Assembly: GCA_029219345.1 (NCBI GenBank)
Contig: JAQXTF010000090.1
Location: forward strand, 1-38,528
DNA from: Eggerthellales bacterium
GTDB lineage: Bacteria; Actinomycetota; Coriobacteriia; Coriobacteriales; Eggerthellaceae
Reading direction: 5' to 3'
Length of the DNA: 38,528 bases
Shown here: positions 6,909 through 14,831 of the stretch, one piece after another
How the letters are laid out: every line of letters starts with the position of its first letter
Numbering within the stretch: position 1 is the first letter of the stretch
Notes under the pieces: model-generated
Database searches by the model: none
Seen by the model: only the letters and a program-made list of their open reading frames with translations
Told to the model about the DNA's origin: nothing
Translations under genes and position numbers: made by a program

Positions 6909-9425
6909 CTAAGAAACCTGGGTAATGATGACCTCATTGCGCATGGCGCGAGCCACGGGGTCGTAGAAAGAGCGGCCAAAGCAGAAGACGGTAACGGTCG
7001 CGCCGTCTTTGCGCAGGATACGGTGCTTCAAATAGGCTTCGGCATGATCGTCTAGTTCCGCGCGGACCATATCAAGATACTCATCGAAGCATTCAGGCGG
7101 AATGAGGTCATACTGCGTCAGTGACTTTGCCAGGGCCTCGCTTTCGGTGTAGCCGGTAATGGCGGTAAAGCCCTCATCAGCGCCAATGATCACGTTGTTC
7201 TCGTCCAGGAAATAGCGGCCATGGGGAATGCTGGTGGGTCGGTTCTCTTCATTGGTGTCCACGCTGACCTCGCTTGGCTGGGCAGCGTGCTCGGGGGTTT
7301 CCTCAAAAAGGGTGCTGTAGGTGCGGCGGTCGTCCGCATCGGAGACGGCCAGCTCGGGATGCTCTTCCAGCAGGTCCAAGAACGCTTCAACCAGAGTGGG
7401 GTCAAACTGGGTTCCTGCGCATCTTTGCAGCTCATCCTCGGCTTCGGCCGTTGTAAGCGCCCTGCGATACGGGCGGTCGTGAGTCATTGCGTCGTAGGTG
7501 TCAACCACCGACAGAATGCGGGACAGCAGGGGAATGCGCTCACCCGAAAGCCCCAGAGGGTAGCCCTTTCCGTCCCAGCGCTCGTGATGGCATAAGATGA
7601 GCTTGGCAATGCCGCTGAGCTCGGGGGAAGCGTTGGCAATCTCAAAGCCCTTGATGGTATGGCTCTTCATGACTTCCCATTCGGCATCAGAAAGCTTGGT
7701 GGGCTTGTTCAGAATTTCCAGGGGAATGCCAATTTTGCCAATGTCATGCAGCAAGCAAATCAGCGCAAGGGTGCTTTGCTGCAGGTCGGTAAGGTGCAGG
7801 CGCATTCCCAGCAGCTCACCGCTTTGGCGGGTGCGAGCCACGTGATCTTCGGTTTCGCCATCGTTTTGGCGCTGCGCCTGGGCCAGGGATGCCAGCAGCG
7901 ACGCGTGGGTGGAATGAGGGTCCAGCAGCTTGCGGTTGCGCATGCTGCGAATGGCAATGAGGGCGGCATTCTGCACGGCGTTGCGGTGCGTGTAGTCAAT
8001 GGAACAGGTGGCGTATTGCACGCGGAAGGGCGCCACTTCCTCACCCGTGGGGTTAGTCTTTGCCAAGCGCGCCATGACCGTCTTCATAAAGACGTCGACT
8101 TTCTGCCCATCTACGTCTGCGCATATCATGAACAGCGTGCCCTCTTCCTGGCGCACGAAATAGGTATCAGAGGGAAAAACCGCCACAAGCGCCTGGGAAA
8201 GCTGGCGCAGGGCCTCATCGCCTATGGTGCGGCCATGGTTGCTGTTGATCAGGGAAAGTCCGTTAATGTCGCAGGCCACAACCAGGGAATAACGGGGAAA
8301 GATCGTCCCTTCTTCCTGCATGAGGCTGGAAGTTCTGTCGAAGGCGGCCTTGGTATGGAAGCCCGTGAGCAGGTCGGTTTCCAGGGAGCTGTCGGTGCAG
8401 ATGAGCAAATAGCCGGAGAGGGTCTTGTGGTCTTCGCGAATGAGCTTCAAAGAGCAGTGCCAAGGGATTATTTCGCCATTGATGCGGGCGTTCCAGGCGA
8501 ACTTCACGTCGTGGTCCATGCTTCCAACGTACTTGCCCAAATCGTGTTGGGCAACAAGGTAGCTCAGGGTGAAGCTTTGGTTTTGCTTCTCTTCGGGAAT
8601 GAGCACCGATGCCTGATTGTTGCAGCTTACAAAGCGCTGCTTGTAGTCGAAAAACACCACAATGCTGTCCATCTCGTTGAGGGCCAGCTTGTAGCTATCG
8701 GCCGTGACCAGGCGTTTTGAGTAGCGATAGTGGTTGAGGTAAAAAATCAGGCCCGCAATGCTGTAGAAGTACACCGAAAAGTCAAACAGCTCTGCGGCGG
8801 GCAGATACAGGAAGGCCGCGTTCATGAGCACAACTACCAGCAATGTGATAAGGGGCGTGCGGAAACGGCGGCGGTACACCTTGGGCACAAGGCGAATCTT
8901 CACCACCAGGTTGATGACTACGAACACAATGAGCAGGTAGGTGAACAGCAGGTGCAAATCGTAGGTGAGATGCGGATCGTAGCGCCAGTGGGCAATGGCC
9001 GTGGCCGAGTAGGTGTAGCCGATGGACAGCCCCGTTAGAGGGTTGGTCATCATGAAGAAGATGTCAATGATGCCATAGACCAGAGAGCCCGCGGCGAAGC
9101 GTCTGCTGATGATGTGATTTTCATGCTCGGTGAAATTGGAGATGTATGCGGCTAGGAACAGGCACAACAGGGTTACGGAGCTGAAGTAGGCGCTGGAAAA
9201 CCAAGACATGGTTTGGAAGTCGTTGCCGGCAAGAACGCTGGCGGTGTAGGTGAGGTCAACAACGGCCGCCATGAACATCATAAGGCCCAGATAGATGCCG
9301 CCTTTGTCGCGTCGGGATAGCGACAGCAGTGCCAAGGCGATATCCGTCAAGGCAACAATAAAAGAGATGATAACAATGCTCGTCAGCAATGAATCTGCTT
9401 TCTCACGGCGGTCGAGGTTCAGCAT
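6909..9425 (-). CDS. 7TM - degenerate GGDEF - HD-GYP - PAS signalling protein
   Basis: An 838-residue membrane protein. The N-terminus (about 14-232) has seven likely membrane helices like histidine-kinase 7TM sensors, followed by a PAS-like region (250-345). A GGDEF-fold domain (350-500) has RQEEGTLF (425-432) where an active diguanylate cyclase has GGDEF, so it is probably inactive or only a GTP-binding module. An intact HD-GYP phosphodiesterase domain follows (about 528-690), with H528, HDIGKIGIP at 560, HHERWDGKGYP at 613 and RPYR at 651. A second PAS (735-838) sits at the C-terminus, an unusual position. The predicted role is c-di-GMP hydrolysis in response to a membrane or small-molecule signal. 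The ATG at 9425 (AAGGTG upstream) is chosen over a longer in-frame extension whose extra residues look like intergenic translation. Confidence 0.88.
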   Translation of the reverse strand: MLNLDRREKADSLLTSIVIISFIVALTDIALALLSLSRRDKGGIYLGLMMFMAAVVDLTYTASVLAGNDFQTMSWFSSAYFSSVTLLCLFLAAYISNFTEHENHIISRRFAAGSLVYGIIDIFFMMTNPLTGLSIGYTYSATAIAHWRYDPHLTYDLHLLFTYLLIVFVVINLVVKIRLVPKVYRRRFRTPLITLLVVVLMNAAFLYLPAAELFDFSVYFYSIAGLIFYLNHYRYSKRLVTADSYKLALNEMDSIVVFFDYKQRFVSCNNQASVLIPEEKQNQSFTLSYLVAQHDLGKYVGSMDHDVKFAWNARINGEIIPWHCSLKLIREDHKTLSGYLLICTDSSLETDLLTGFHTKAAFDRTSSLMQEEGTIFPRYSLVVACDINGLSLINSNHGRTIGDEALRQLSQALVAVFPSDTYFVRQEEGTLFMICADVDGQKVDVFMKTVMARLAKTNPTGEEVAPFRVQYATCSIDYTHRNAVQNAALIAIRSMRNRKLLDPHSTHASLLASLAQAQRQNDGETEDHVARTRQSGELLGMRLHLTDLQQSTLALICLLHDIGKIGIPLEILNKPTKLSDAEWEVMKSHTIKGFEIANASPELSGIAKLILCHHERWDGKGYPLGLSGERIPLLSRILSVVDTYDAMTHDRPYRRALTTAEAEDELQRCAGTQFDPTLVEAFLDLLEEHPELAVSDADDRRTYSTLFEETPEHAAQPSEVSVDTNEENRPTSIPHGRYFLDENNVIIGADEGFTAITGYTESEALAKSLTQYDLIPPECFDEYLDMVRAELDDHAEAYLKHRILRKDGATVTVFCFGRSFYDPVARAMRNEVIITQVS

Positions 9426-9604
9426 AGCACCTTTTTTTGGGACAAACCGTAAAGCGGAGCGAAAACGGAATGCGCGCAGGGTGGACGTAACGTTTCTGCG
9501 GGCCTGCGGCGTTAGGGCGCTGCGGGCCGCTGTGTAAGGAGCGCAAAGCTCGCAATAAAACAAGAGTTTTGTCGAATAACTGAATAGCTCACTGCTAGCT
9601 GGGG

Positions 9605-9610
9605 TATACT
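9605..9610 (+). promoter_or_regulatory. -10 box of serS, with leader hairpin
   Basis: TATACT lies 61 nt upstream of the serS ATG. No strong -35 hexamer is seen. The leader holds a short hairpin AACGCAGC / GCTGCGTT (about 9624-9644) but no T-box features, so serS regulation is probably not tRNA-sensing. The rest of the 245-bp divergent gap (9426-9670) holds two CTGCGGGCC direct repeats and nothing else I can name. Confidence 0.5.
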
Positions 9611-9670
9611 GTAGGTTCATAAAAACGCAGCCTCTCGCTGCGTTGAAAGCAACCCGCAAAAGGAGAAAAC

Positions 9671-10954
9671 ATGTTAGACATCAAGTTTGTTCGCGAGAAC
9701 CTGGCCGTAGTTGAAGAAGCGATGAAGAATCGCAACTCTTCATTCGACTCAGCTCGCTTCCTGGAACTTGATGAAGAGCGTCGTGCAGCAATCGCCGAAG
9801 AGGAAGCGCTGCAGGCAGAGCGCAACTCTTCATCTAAGGAGATTGGCAAGCTCATGGGCCAGGGCAAGAAGGAAGAAGCCGAGGCTCTGAAGGCTCGCGT
9901 TGCCGAAGTAAAGGACCTGCTGGAGGCTGCTTCCGCTCGTCGTGCCGAGGCTGATGAGCAGCTGAAGTACATTCTTATGCGTACCCCCAACATCCCCCAC
10001 GAGTCTGTTCCCGTGGGCAAGGACGAAAATGACAATCCCGAAGTTCGTCGTTGGGGCACTCCTCGTGAATTTGATTTTGAGCCCAAGGCTCACTGGGATC
10101 TTGGTCCCGACCTGGGCATCATGGACTTTGAGCGCGGCGTAAAGCTGGCTCACAGCCGTTTCTATTGCCTGGGCGGCCAGGGTGCTCGCCTGGAGCGCGC
10201 CATCATCAACTTCATGGCTGATACCCACACCAGCCGCGGCATGAAGGAATGGTGGCTGCCTGCGCTGGCCAACGAAGAGACCCTGACCGGTACTGCTCAG
10301 CTGCCCAAGTTCGAAGAGGACCTGTTCAAGACCACCGATGGTCTGTACCTCATTCCCACCGCTGAAGTTCAGCTGACCAACCTGCATCGCGATGAGGTGC
10401 TGGACGGCAGCAAGCTGCCCATGAAGTATTGCGCTTTCACCCCTTGCTTCCGCTCTGAGGCTGGCGCCGCTGGTCGCGATACCCGTGGCATCATTCGCGT
10501 GCACCAGTTCAGCAAGGTTGAGATGGTGAAGTTCTCCAAGCCCGAGGAATCTCAGGCAGACCTGGAGGCCATGGTCAACGACGCCGAATACATTCTGCAG
10601 CAGTTGAAGCTGCCTTATCGCGTGATCACCCTGTGCACCGGCGATATGGGCTTCAGCTCTTGCAAGACCTACGACCTGGAAGTGTGGCTGCCCTGCTACA
10701 ACGCTTACAAGGAAATTTCCTCCTGCTCCGACTGCTGGGATTTCCAGGCACGCCGCGCCAATATTCGCTACCGCGACCCCGAGAACTTCAAGGGCACTCG
10801 TTACGTGCACACCCTGAATGGCTCCGGCCTGGCTGTAGGCCGCACCATGGCTGCCATCGTTGAGAATTACCAGAACGAAGACGGCACCATCACTGTGCCT
10901 GACGTGCTGGTTCCCTACATGGGCGGCGCCACCATTATTGGCAAGCAGGACTAA
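9671..10954 (+). CDS. serS: Seryl-tRNA synthetase
   Basis: A class II aminoacyl-tRNA synthetase that charges tRNA-Ser with serine in the cytoplasm. The 427-residue length is standard. The N-terminal coiled-coil arm that contacts the tRNA spans about residues 1-110. Motif 2 is [22 protein letters not shown] (about 260-280) and motif 3 is [16 protein letters not shown] (about 385-400). The ATG at 9671 is preceded by AAAAGGAG. The next gene starts 15 nt after the stop, so serS is probably the first gene of a short operon. Confidence 0.98.
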   Translation: MLDIKFVRENLAVVEEAMKNRNSSFDSARFLELDEERRAAIAEEEALQAERNSSSKEIGKLMGQGKKEEAEALKARVAEVKDLLEAASARRAEADEQLKYILMRTPNIPHESVPVGKDENDNPEVRRWGTPREFDFEPKAHWDLGPDLGIMDFERGVKLAHSRFYCLGGQGARLERAIINFMADTHTSRGMKEWWLPALANEETLTGTAQLPKFEEDLFKTTDGLYLIPTAEVQLTNLHRDEVLDGSKLPMKYCAFTPCFRSEAGAAGRDTRGIIRVHQFSKVEMVKFSKPEESQADLEAMVNDAEYILQQLKLPYRVITLCTGDMGFSSCKTYDLEVWLPCYNAYKEISSCSDCWDFQARRANIRYRDPENFKGTRYVHTLNGSGLAVGRTMAAIVENYQNEDGTITVPDVLVPYMGGATIIGKQD

Positions 10955-10969
10955 TCGAAAGCGACTCCC

Positions 10970-11944
10970 GTGCCCACCCGCCGCTCGCTGAAGGATTCGT
11001 CTGCGCAGAAGCCTGCATCCCAAGAGGGAAAGGCCGTGTCTGCTCGTCCTTCTGCTCGTGGTAAGCGCGTAAGCGTGCACGTTGCGGCGTCTGAAACTGA
11101 AACCGAAGAGAAGCCGGCTTCCTCTCAAGAGAAGCTGGCTTCTGCTTTGTCTGTTGAAGAAAAGCCTGCTCAGCAGCAGGTTTCCAGTGGGCTAGCTGCC
11201 CAGGAAGCCCCCGCTGCCCATGAAGCTCCTTCCGAAAACGCTCCTGAGGCTAAGCCTCTTTCGGCCCGTCCTTCCGCCCGCGGCAAGCGTGCCAGCGCCA
11301 AGTTGACGGCTACACCCGCCGGGGAAGAGGAGCCCAAGGAAGAGGAATCCAAGAGAAAGCCAACCCGCAAAAGGGTGCAAAAGAAGAAGTCGCCGCTGCG
11401 CATTGTAATTGCGGTGCTGTGCGGCATTCTGGCTGCCTTGATTGTGGTTTCAGTAGCGTTTCTCGTTGACCGCTGGGCTATGCATGATGATGCCGCTGAT
11501 ATGCAGGGCACCTGGTATATCTACGGCACGGCGGCCTCGGTACCCATTGAATCCAACACCATTGGCCTGTCTTCTGACACCAGCTACAAGTACACCCTGG
11601 ATGACCAGGCAAAAACCATCACCTACACCATTGGCAACCTATCGGGCATCAGCCATTACCGCTTCTCGCCCGACCGTTCCATGGTGGCCCTTCTGGAAGA
11701 TGGCAAGACGGTGTTCACCGCTACGCTCATGGACGACGTTTCGTGGTGGCTTGCCTCGCTGTGCAATCTGATCACGGGCGATCCCGTGCTGCCGGGCCCC
11801 CAGCAAAGCAACGTGGTGATACTTTCCCGCAACCCTTCGTTGCCTGCGCCGACGGTTGATCCCCAGCAGGATGCCGAAGCAGATGGGACGGAAGAAGCGG
11901 AAGAGCCCGCCGATGACGCCGAAGAATCGGAAGATCAGGAATAG
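10970..11944 (+). CDS. Single-pass membrane protein with Ala/Arg-rich cytoplasmic repeats, unknown function
   Basis: A 324-residue protein downstream of serS. The first ~130 residues are low complexity, and the motif SARPSARGKR occurs twice (about residues 24-33 and 98-107). A Lys/Arg cluster (KRKPTRKRVQKKK) then leads into one membrane helix (about 145-165). A ~110-residue extracytoplasmic domain with YIYGTAASVPIES, SYKYTLDDQAKTITYTIG and FSPDRSMVALLEDG looks like a small beta-rich fold. The C-terminus is strongly acidic. The GTG at 10970 has only a weak ribosome-binding site, which may mean translation is coupled to serS. The charged cytoplasmic part resembles disordered interaction tails. 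I do not recognise the family. Confidence 0.7.
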   Translation: MPTRRSLKDSSAQKPASQEGKAVSARPSARGKRVSVHVAASETETEEKPASSQEKLASALSVEEKPAQQQVSSGLAAQEAPAAHEAPSENAPEAKPLSARPSARGKRASAKLTATPAGEEEPKEEESKRKPTRKRVQKKKSPLRIVIAVLCGILAALIVVSVAFLVDRWAMHDDAADMQGTWYIYGTAASVPIESNTIGLSSDTSYKYTLDDQAKTITYTIGNLSGISHYRFSPDRSMVALLEDGKTVFTATLMDDVSWWLASLCNLITGDPVLPGPQQSNVVILSRNPSLPAPTVDPQQDAEADGTEEAEEPADDAEESEDQE

Positions 11945-11945
11945 C

Positions 11946-12374
11946 GTGGCGCCGTTTGTTTCCGCTGATAAGATTGTGGTGAAGGCCGATCGCCTGGTGT
12001 GCACCTTGCAGCTTTCCCCTTCTTGCCCCCGCAGCTCGTGGCCGGCTCTGATGGAGGCGCTTGCAACGAAGCACCCCTTGCTGCCGCAGCATGCATGTAA
12101 GAATAGAGCGGGGCAGACTTTTGCGGCTGTGATGAATCGCACGTCCCTTGTACATGTGGTTGAGCATGTGGCAATAGATTGGCAGGTTCAGGAAAACTCC
12201 TGTTCAGATGCTGTTTTTGTTGGCAATAGCCAATGGATTGACAAGCAGGCGGGCACAGGGCGCGTGGAGCTGAGCTTTGTGGACGACGTCGCGGCCTTGC
12301 GCGCTCTTAAAAATGCACTGAAAGAGCTTAACGAGGCTCTTGAATCCTGCGATAAGTTACGGAATAGCAACTAG
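11946..12374 (+). CDS. Small protein resembling the N-terminal domain of cyanophycin synthetase
   Basis: A 142-residue protein. The order and spacing of LPQHACKN, then TSLVHVVEHVAIDWQVQ (about residues 85-101), then GRVELSFVDDVAALRALKNALKELNEAL near the C-terminus recall the N-terminal domain of cyanophycin synthetase CphA. There an LP--EH-C segment precedes a GT--HV-EHVALELQ helix and a V-YEDE--G--AL--A--L strand-helix. No ATP-grasp or Mur-ligase domain follows, so it cannot make cyanophycin alone. The GTG at 11946 is chosen because AGGA lies 5 nt upstream and the upstream gene ends at 11944. It is probably cotranscribed with the preceding membrane protein. The resemblance is from memory of motifs; the function is unknown. 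Confidence 0.55.
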   Translation: MAPFVSADKIVVKADRLVCTLQLSPSCPRSSWPALMEALATKHPLLPQHACKNRAGQTFAAVMNRTSLVHVVEHVAIDWQVQENSCSDAVFVGNSQWIDKQAGTGRVELSFVDDVAALRALKNALKELNEALESCDKLRNSN

Positions 12375-12410
12375 GGTAGTTTTTCGCTGTTGCGGCGCGC
12401 GGCGGCAGCG

Positions 12411-12416
12411 TATAAT
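12411..12416 (+). promoter_or_regulatory. -10 box TATAAT of the YtxH-domain gene
   Basis: A perfect TATAAT lies 38 nt upstream of the ATG at 12455. The best -35 candidates are CTGTTG with an 18-nt spacer or TTGCGG with a 15-nt spacer. Confidence 0.65.
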
Positions 12417-12454
12417 GCAGTTCATAGGATCACCTTCGAATCAAGGAGACCGAC

Positions 12455-12895
12455 ATGGTTAAAAAATTGGGCGTATTTGTTGCAGGCACCGTACTGGGCG
12501 CTGCCATTGCATATTTCACCTCCCCCCGTTCTGGCTTTGAGAACAGGAATCTGGCCAAGGATGCTGTTTCCGCTGTATTGGAAACTGCCAACGTGGCCCC
12601 TGAAGGCGTTGTAGCTCAAGCAACCCAGGGAGCAGAAGAGCTGGTCAAGCAGGCCACTGAGCGCACTCATGAGTTCTATGCAACCGCTAGCACCAAAGTG
12701 CAGGAAATCGCCGCAGGCGTTGCTCCTTCCGTGGTTTCCGCCACCGACAACGATGAGCTGCGCGAGAAGATTGAAGCTGCTCGTCAGCGCATTGCTGCTC
12801 AGGTCATCAAGAACGCTGAAGAAGCTCAGCTGGTTGATGTCGAGCCCGAGGCTGTTGAGGCTGTTGTAGAAGAGCCCGCAGCTGAAGAAGAGTAA
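12455..12895 (+). CDS. YtxH domain-containing membrane-anchored protein
   Basis: A 146-residue protein starting with one glycine-rich membrane helix (VKKLGVFVAGTVLGAAIAYFTSPRSGFENR), the signature of YtxH-type general-stress proteins. An amphipathic helical body with repeated Ala/Glu/Lys heptads follows, then an acidic tail. AAGGAG sits upstream of the ATG, TATAAT precedes it, and a strong terminator follows, so it is a monocistronic unit. YtxH proteins are envelope-associated and often stress-induced; the molecular function is not known. Confidence 0.8.
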   Translation: MVKKLGVFVAGTVLGAAIAYFTSPRSGFENRNLAKDAVSAVLETANVAPEGVVAQATQGAEELVKQATERTHEFYATASTKVQEIAAGVAPSVVSATDNDELREKIEAARQRIAAQVIKNAEEAQLVDVEPEAVEAVVEEPAAEEE

Positions 12896-12910
12896 TCTTT
12901 GCACGAAGCG

Positions 12911-12945
12911 AGGGCTGACATGAAAAGGTGTCAGCCCTTTTTCTG
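12911..12945 (+). terminator. Rho-independent terminator after the YtxH gene
   Basis: A 10-bp perfect stem AGGGCTGACA / TGTCAGCCCT with an 8-nt loop and a T-rich tail. Confidence 0.9.
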
Positions 12946-12975
12946 TTTTTAGCACCACTATAAAGAGAGTTTTTC

Positions 12976-13848
12976 ATGTCTCAGACCCTTATTACCTCAA
13001 CTAAACTGGTTGGTACCAAAGTTTTTGGCGGCAAAACGGGCGAGCAGCGCATTGGCAAGGTGCACTGCTGCGTGTTCCATCCCACCGAGAAGCGCTGCAT
13101 TGGCTTTTTGATCAAGCGCCCCGACCTGCTGCTTATGTTCCATCGCCCTGATTCTTTCGTGCCGCTGGATGGCTTCGATGTGGAAGACGGTCATATTGTG
13201 CTTAAGACCGAAAAGGGCACTTCGGGCGAAGCTGCATGCAAGCGTCTGGGCTTGAACTGGGAAGATTGCGTTATCTGGGTTGGTTTGGTCATGTGCACCA
13301 AAGACGGCAGAGCCCTGGGATACGTGGGTGACGTTGAGTTTGATCTGAAGACCGGCGCGGTAAGCAAGGTGTTTTTAGACGAAGGCGCCACGGCTGGCAT
13401 GCTTCTGGGCAAGCGCGAACTGCCCGCAAGCATGGTGCTGGGTTTCAAGCGCGGCATTGGCAGCCCGCTGGCCGCATACGATAAGCATGAGGCTCAAGAA
13501 GACGTTAACGGTCCCACCAGGCACGAGATGGCTTTGGCCGAGGAGCTTTCTGAGTATGGCGCTCTGTTGGTGTCCGATGAGGCCAAAAACGTTCAGAACA
13601 GCGGCGGCCTTGCTGAAAAGGCGGGCGCTGCTACTGCAGTTGCCGGCGCTAAGGCCAAAAAGACGGTTGATACTGCTACCCAGACGGTGAAAAAGGCTGC
13701 GGAATCGGCCAAGCCCACTGTGCAAAGAGCAACTAAAACCGCAGGTAAAGCAGTGAATAAAGGCGCCTACGTTACCGGTAGGCAGCTGGGACGTGCTAAA
13801 GGCATGTTCGGCGCCTTCATGGATGAATTCAATAAGGCTCGCAAGTAG
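12976..13848 (+). CDS. PRC-barrel domain protein with helical repeat C-terminus
   Basis: A 290-residue protein. The first ~165 residues hold two PRC-barrel-like units, with GKVHCCVFHPTEKRCIGFLIKRP and later LGYVGDVEFDLKTGAVSKVFL. These barrels are common in ribosome maturation (RimM) and photosynthetic reaction centre subunit H. The C-terminal ~90 residues are Ala/Lys-rich amphipathic helix (KKTVDTATQTVKKAAESAKPTVQRATKTAGKA), similar to phasin or apolipoprotein-like repeats. No membrane helix is seen. It lies between YtxH and TM2 genes and may be an envelope- or surface-associated scaffold; that is inference only. Confidence 0.75.
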   Translation: MSQTLITSTKLVGTKVFGGKTGEQRIGKVHCCVFHPTEKRCIGFLIKRPDLLLMFHRPDSFVPLDGFDVEDGHIVLKTEKGTSGEAACKRLGLNWEDCVIWVGLVMCTKDGRALGYVGDVEFDLKTGAVSKVFLDEGATAGMLLGKRELPASMVLGFKRGIGSPLAAYDKHEAQEDVNGPTRHEMALAEELSEYGALLVSDEAKNVQNSGGLAEKAGAATAVAGAKAKKTVDTATQTVKKAAESAKPTVQRATKTAGKAVNKGAYVTGRQLGRAKGMFGAFMDEFNKARK

Positions 13849-13860
13849 GGGTGCCGCGGA

Positions 13861-14361
13861 ATGGTCGGGCAGATAAACAGAAGGTCTATTTCGGCGGCTG
13901 ACGAGGTTGCTGCCGCAGAGGCCAACCTGAAGGCTGCTCAGGAGCGTCTGAATGCGGCGCGCCAGTGCTACGCTCAAGAGGTCTATGGGGTGGATTCGTC
14001 AGCGGCGCAGCCAGCCCAGCAGCCGGCCCATGATACCTTCGCGCATACGCCCGTCGCTTCCTTCTCGGGCTCCTACGATGCTTCCGCTGGCAAAAAGCAG
14101 ATAAAGCCTGTTAAAGACCACATTGCCGCGGGAATCTTGGCTATTTTCTTCGGTGTGCTTGGTATTCATAAGTTCTATATGGGTTTTGCCAACACGGGCT
14201 TTTTGGTGCTGGCCATAACCATCATTGGATCTCTTCTGACTTTTGGCACTGCTGCCTTGATTATGCAGCTCATCGCCATAGTTGAGGGCATAGTCTATCT
14301 GGTGAAAACTCAATCCCAGTTTGAACAAGACTACGTTATAGGTAAAAGAAAGTGGCTCTGA
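13861..14361 (+). CDS. TM2 domain-containing membrane protein
   Basis: A 166-residue protein. A short N-terminal coiled coil (ADEVAAAEANLKAAQERLNAAR), a flexible Ala/Pro/Gln linker and a C-terminal TM2 domain of two helices (about 95-150) are visible. The domain signature KDHIAAGILAIFFGVLGIHKFYMGF followed by a Gly-rich loop and FEQDYV is clear. It starts at ATG 13861, 12 nt after the PRC-barrel gene, with AGGGG upstream, so the two are probably cotranscribed. The terminator hairpin begins inside its last codons. TM2 proteins have diverse or unknown roles. Confidence 0.85.
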   Translation: MVGQINRRSISAADEVAAAEANLKAAQERLNAARQCYAQEVYGVDSSAAQPAQQPAHDTFAHTPVASFSGSYDASAGKKQIKPVKDHIAAGILAIFFGVLGIHKFYMGFANTGFLVLAITIIGSLLTFGTAALIMQLIAIVEGIVYLVKTQSQFEQDYVIGKRKWL

Positions 14362-14386
14362 GGGCAAAAACCCAGAGCCACTGGTT
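14351..14386 (+). terminator. Hairpin overlapping the 3' end of the TM2 gene
   Basis: A 10-bp stem AGTGGCTCTG / CAGAGCCACT begins before the TGA stop, so the left arm is coding. The T tract is weak (GGTTTAT). It separates two convergent genes and could act on either strand. Confidence 0.6.
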
Positions 14387-14392
14387 TATATG

Positions 14393-14635
14393 CTAGTGGC
14401 TGAGCTCGCGCTCAAGGCCCGATGCAACGCTGGGAGCGGGGGAGAAGATAGCTTCCAATTCCCGGCTGATTTTGTCATCCAGCTCTGCGAGGCCCAGGTC
14501 TTTCTTGGTCTCTTCGGCAAGGGAGGTGGTTCCCATGGCAAAGAATTCAGCCAGCTGTCTTGCGGCTTCATCTTCTCTTTGGCGGAACCAGGCGGTCTCG
14601 GGAGCTTCAGCAGCAATTCGTTCTTGATTTGTCAT
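14393..14635 (-). CDS. Small acidic helical protein, unknown function
   Basis: An 80-residue soluble protein, rich in Glu and Ala and predicted mostly helical (TAWFRQREDEAARQLAEFFAMG; ETKKDLGLAELDDKISRELEAIF). No signal peptide or membrane segment is present. The ATG at 14635 has AGGAG 7 nt upstream. It lies alone between the convergent TM2 gene and the ABC transporter gene. I do not recognise a family. Confidence 0.6.
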   Translation of the reverse strand: MTNQERIAAEAPETAWFRQREDEAARQLAEFFAMGTTSLAEETKKDLGLAELDDKISRELEAIFSPAPSVASGLERELSH

Positions 14636-14773
14636 GGTGAACTCCTAACTTCTAAACACCATCCAATGGCTTTATTGTAGGAGCTTTTTGCGGGCTTCCC
14701 CTGTATGTTTATGAGGCGAAACCGACTGTTAACCCTTGCGTAACATGAGCATAACGGGGTCATAAAGCGCGCG

Positions 14774-14808
14774 AAAAAAACGACCCAGCTGCAGACAGCT
14801 GGGTCGAA
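14774..14808 (-). terminator. Terminator of the ABC transporter fusion gene
   Basis: On the minus strand CGACCCAGCT / AGCTGGGTCG is a perfect 10-bp stem followed by a run of seven T. It lies 24 nt after the ABC gene stop. Confidence 0.92.
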
Positions 14809-14831
14809 ACAGTGCGAAATGGGCAGTTGCT

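Noticed and set aside
9426-9659. 78-residue N-terminal extension of the HD-GYP protein
   Set aside because: The extra residues come from the serS promoter region, and the ATG at 9425 is preceded by a Shine-Dalgarno-like AAGGTG.
9540-9670. T-box leader upstream of serS
   Set aside because: No T-box consensus, specifier loop or antiterminator is seen; only a short hairpin is present.
9830-11128. Minus-strand open frame (432 codons) opposite serS
   Set aside because: serS has all class II motifs; the opposite frame has no recognisable features.
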